Shown: piece by piece, positions 61,939 through 64,000 of the stretch
Position numbering within the stretch: the first letter of the stretch is position 1
Layout of the letters: every line of letters begins with the position of its first letter
Source: an uncultured Lachnospiraceae bacterium
Lineage (GTDB): Bacteria; Bacillota; Clostridia; Lachnospirales; Lachnospiraceae
Assembly (NCBI GenBank): GCA_910577045.1
Contig: CAJTLB010000002.1
Location: 124,001 to 188,000 of the forward strand
DNA: 64,000 bases
Direction: 5' to 3'
Translations under genes and position numbers: made by a program
Notes under the pieces: generated by a model
Seen by the model: the letters and a program-made list of their open reading frames with translations, nothing else
Database searches by the model: none
Told to the model about the DNA's origin: nothing

Positions 61939-62184
61939 AGTATTGTGGCTCCTTTGCTTGTTCTTTTGTTTTTTCTTATTTTTTTGTATTTCTAATTTTA
62001 CTATACCATTGTTCCTTGTAAAAAGCAATTCCCACTTTAGGGAAAAAAGAAGGGGAATATCTTTTAGTTTATACAACCATATACAGAGATAACTTTCTAA
62101 AAAGAGGTATGACGCCATACATACAGGCACATACAACTGTATTGCAATTAGACATTTCAAAAACTCAAAAAAGGAGAGTGCATT

Positions 62185-63723
62185 ATGAGAAAGATGACAA
62201 AGACTGCAGTGACTTTGGCTGCTATGTCTGCTATGACAATCGCTTCTGCTAGCTTAGCTTTCGCTGCAGCGCAAAGAGATCAATTAAATGCTGTAGAAAA
62301 CCCTGCAGCTACTTCCAATCCTAATTCTGGTAAGTGGGAAGGTAACAACGCAGATGGCTGGACATTTACTCCAGCTGATGAGAAGAAGTTAGCAAATACA
62401 TGGGCTGAAATTGATGGTGTATGGTATTACTTCCATAAAGATGGTATTATGGCTCGTGATGAGTTGGTTTATATGGAAGGAGAAACATACTATTTCACTC
62501 CTACTGGTGCTATGGCGGTAGGCTGGTATGGATTTGATAATGATTCTGATGTTATCTATAATTATGAGTTAAATATTGAAGATAATATTGCTGACATCAA
62601 TAATCCTGTATTCAAAAATGCTGCGGATGCTTATGATACAGTATGGATGTATTTCTATTCAGATGGAAAAGCAGCAGATGATGAATGGGTAAATCCGGGT
62701 TCAGGATTATGGTATTATTTTGATGATATTGTAATGACATGTGGTGATTATGATCATGAAATTGGAAATGCTTATTATGGATTTGCAGAAGATGGACACA
62801 TGTTTGTAGGCTGGGAAGAGAACTCTGAAAATTATCATATCAAAGTTCCAGATAAAAATGAAAGTACATGGTATTATTATGATGTAAATGGAAAGAAATT
62901 CAATGTAAATGCTGAAAATAATGGTTATGGTTGGAAAAAAATTGCTGGCAAATGGTATTGCTTTAGAGAAGAAGATTCTGGTGATGCACATTCAGTAGGA
63001 ACTCTGATTACAAATACTTATTTTAACAATAAAGCAACTGCAGATACTGCAGATCCTGCAGATACATCAAAAGATGCAGAGTATTATTATGTAGATTCTA
63101 ATGGTCTTATGGCTACAGGTGTTGTCAGTGTTAGTAAAGAGGCTTACTATGTAACAGCAGTTTCTGGCTGGAATGCAGATCGAAAAAAACTTAAAGACTG
63201 TGGTGGAGATACATGGGATGTTTTGTTTAATTCTAATGGAACCGCAAAAGAAGGCTGGAGTGGAACTAGATATTATGCAAATATGAATCCTAACAATGTA
63301 CTAGGATTTGATAAAGAAGATTATATTGTTGAGCCATATGCTGAAAAGGGTAAGGTTTTAAAAGGTGCCCTTGTAAAAGATGCCTTTATCTCTAAATCTA
63401 GCAATTTATACTATGTTGATAAGTATGGTGATAAAATGGTAAATCATGCACTTCAAGTAGGTGCTGCTGATGTTACCAAAACAAATGGCAATATTACAGG
63501 CCTATCAACTTTTGTTGCAGATGATATAGATAATAGTAATCCTTATAAGGCATATATCTTATTTAATTCAAAAGGTGAAGCTTATTCAGATATAGAAGTT
63601 GGTAGAGAAATTAGAATTGGTTCTAAAAAATATACTGCTGTTGGCACATATACTGAAATAAGTTCTATTAAAGATTATAGTAAACTTAATGTAACTTTAT
63701 TTATCTATGATAATAAAAATTAA
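62185..63723 (+). CDS. secreted wall-binding repeat protein (choline-binding-like)
   Basis: 512 residues. Clean signal peptide (MRKMTKTAVTLAAM...ASLAFAAA, cleavage near 28). The mature protein carries aromatic wall-binding repeats: GVWYYFHKDGIMARDE, ETYYFTPTGAMAVGWYGF, GLWYYFDDIVMTCG, STWYYYDVNGKKF, AGKWYCFREED, AEYYYVDSNGLMATGV and SNLYYVDKYGDKMV. The W-YYF-x-G pattern matches choline/teichoic-acid binding modules. No enzyme domain is visible, so it may be structural or an adhesin. Strong AAGGAGAG-type ribosome site before ATG 62185 and a strong terminator after it; G/C-richer, high-expression codon use. Confidence 0.92.
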   Translation: MRKMTKTAVTLAAMSAMTIASASLAFAAAQRDQLNAVENPAATSNPNSGKWEGNNADGWTFTPADEKKLANTWAEIDGVWYYFHKDGIMARDELVYMEGETYYFTPTGAMAVGWYGFDNDSDVIYNYELNIEDNIADINNPVFKNAADAYDTVWMYFYSDGKAADDEWVNPGSGLWYYFDDIVMTCGDYDHEIGNAYYGFAEDGHMFVGWEENSENYHIKVPDKNESTWYYYDVNGKKFNVNAENNGYGWKKIAGKWYCFREEDSGDAHSVGTLITNTYFNNKATADTADPADTSKDAEYYYVDSNGLMATGVVSVSKEAYYVTAVSGWNADRKKLKDCGGDTWDVLFNSNGTAKEGWSGTRYYANMNPNNVLGFDKEDYIVEPYAEKGKVLKGALVKDAFISKSSNLYYVDKYGDKMVNHALQVGAADVTKTNGNITGLSTFVADDIDNSNPYKAYILFNSKGEAYSDIEVGREIRIGSKKYTAVGTYTEISSIKDYSKLNVTLFIYDNKN

Positions 63724-63765
63724 AATGTTACTGATTAAAATTTCGTTGAAATTCTAATTGCGAAT

Positions 63766-63795
63766 AGGGTGCCAGAATCCCTGGCACTCTTTTTA
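63766..63795 (+). terminator. terminator of the wall-binding protein gene
   Basis: GGGTGCCAG, short loop, CTGGCACTC then TTTTTAT. Compact, strong stem directly followed by a U-tract. Confidence 0.93.
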
Positions 63796-63891
63796 TAGTT
63801 TCCTTAATCCAAAATCTATACATACTTTTTATTAGAACTTTTACAATATTTATGATATACTTTTAGAATCAACACTAGTAAGGAGATTATC

Positions 63892-64000
63892 ATGGATATT
63901 ACAAACGCTCAACCAATTTCCCATTCTCCCCGTTATCAATATATTGACACTGCCAGAGGCATTGGGCTAATTCTTTTGGTTCTTGGGCATATTGTCACAG
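63892..64000 (+). CDS. acyltransferase family protein (partial)
   Basis: ATG 63892 with AAGGAG eight bases upstream; the frame runs off the window. The first residues, MDITNAQPISHSPRYQYIDT then ARGIGLILLVLGHIVT, match the start of acyltransferase-3 family membrane proteins: ID.ARGIG.I.VVLGH, with the conserved His of the active site. These 10-TM enzymes acylate sugars or wall polymers. Only 36 codons are visible. Confidence 0.8.
   Translation, partial: MDITNAQPISHSPRYQYIDTARGIGLILLVLGHIVT

Noticed and set aside
1..64000. tRNA, rRNA or prophage
   Set aside because: No tRNA T-arm consensus, rRNA core sequence, integrase or phage structural gene was seen by eye on either strand.

Overview
The window is low-GC DNA, rich in A/T-ending codons, with strong AGGAGG-type ribosome binding sites, many small regulators with paired membrane proteins, several ABC transporters and a choline-binding-type wall protein. 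This suggests a gut-type Clostridia genome, most likely Lachnospirales; that is an inference from gene style, not a marker-based call. I see no rRNA, tRNA, CRISPR array, prophage or intact insertion sequence. It reads as a chromosomal accessory stretch with many small operons, scattered gene remnants and some frameshifted genes.

Layout. 1-5.3 kb: a partial XRE-TPR regulator, a 65-bp tandem repeat, an SdpI-like protein, a thiD-thiE operon under a TPP riboswitch, and an XRE/membrane-protein pair. 5.7-9.9 kb: a chemotaxis receptor and a three-gene thiol/iron-sulfur module (TlpA-like lipoprotein, 48-residue CXXC protein, polyferredoxin membrane protein). 9.9-16.5 kb: a large uncharacterised protein, a PEBP-like protein, a MATE efflux pump divergent from a MerR regulator, a WYL regulator and an HD protein. 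16.7-21.3 kb: an XRE regulator fused to a degenerate PurM (AIR synthase) fold, translationally coupled to a pair of ABC exporter half-transporters; this is the most unusual operon here. 21.7-29 kb: an ATP-grasp protein, a serine hydrolase with a MerR-type promoter nearly identical to that of the MATE pump, a lipoprotein, a CPBP protease, a chrA remnant and two RibD/DHFR-fold reductases. 29.2-37.2 kb: a GH13 alpha-glucosidase divergent from an AraC regulator, a P-loop kinase, a TetR regulator with a membrane partner, a HAD phosphatase, an AraC-GyrI-like regulator, GNAT and a NUDIX-pyrophosphatase-like fusion.

37.3-48.6 kb holds two two-component/ABC transporter modules. In the second, the promoters of the sensor-regulator operon and of the transporter operon share an aligned box at the same distance from the -10, so the regulator probably controls both. 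48.9-53.6 kb: lipoproteins, a cupin, a kinase, and a SigV/RsiV-like ECF sigma operon with its own promoter. 53.8-60 kb: DUF4180, three immunity-like proteins of unknown function, a Fic protein with a clear promoter/operator region, DUF1349 and SMI1/KNR4 proteins, and a GNAT gene broken at a run of nine G. 60-64 kb: a methyltransferase pseudogene, an Rpn-family nuclease, a secreted wall-binding repeat protein and the start of an acyltransferase.

Starts were chosen from ribosome binding sites where possible, so several genes begin downstream of the longest open frame.
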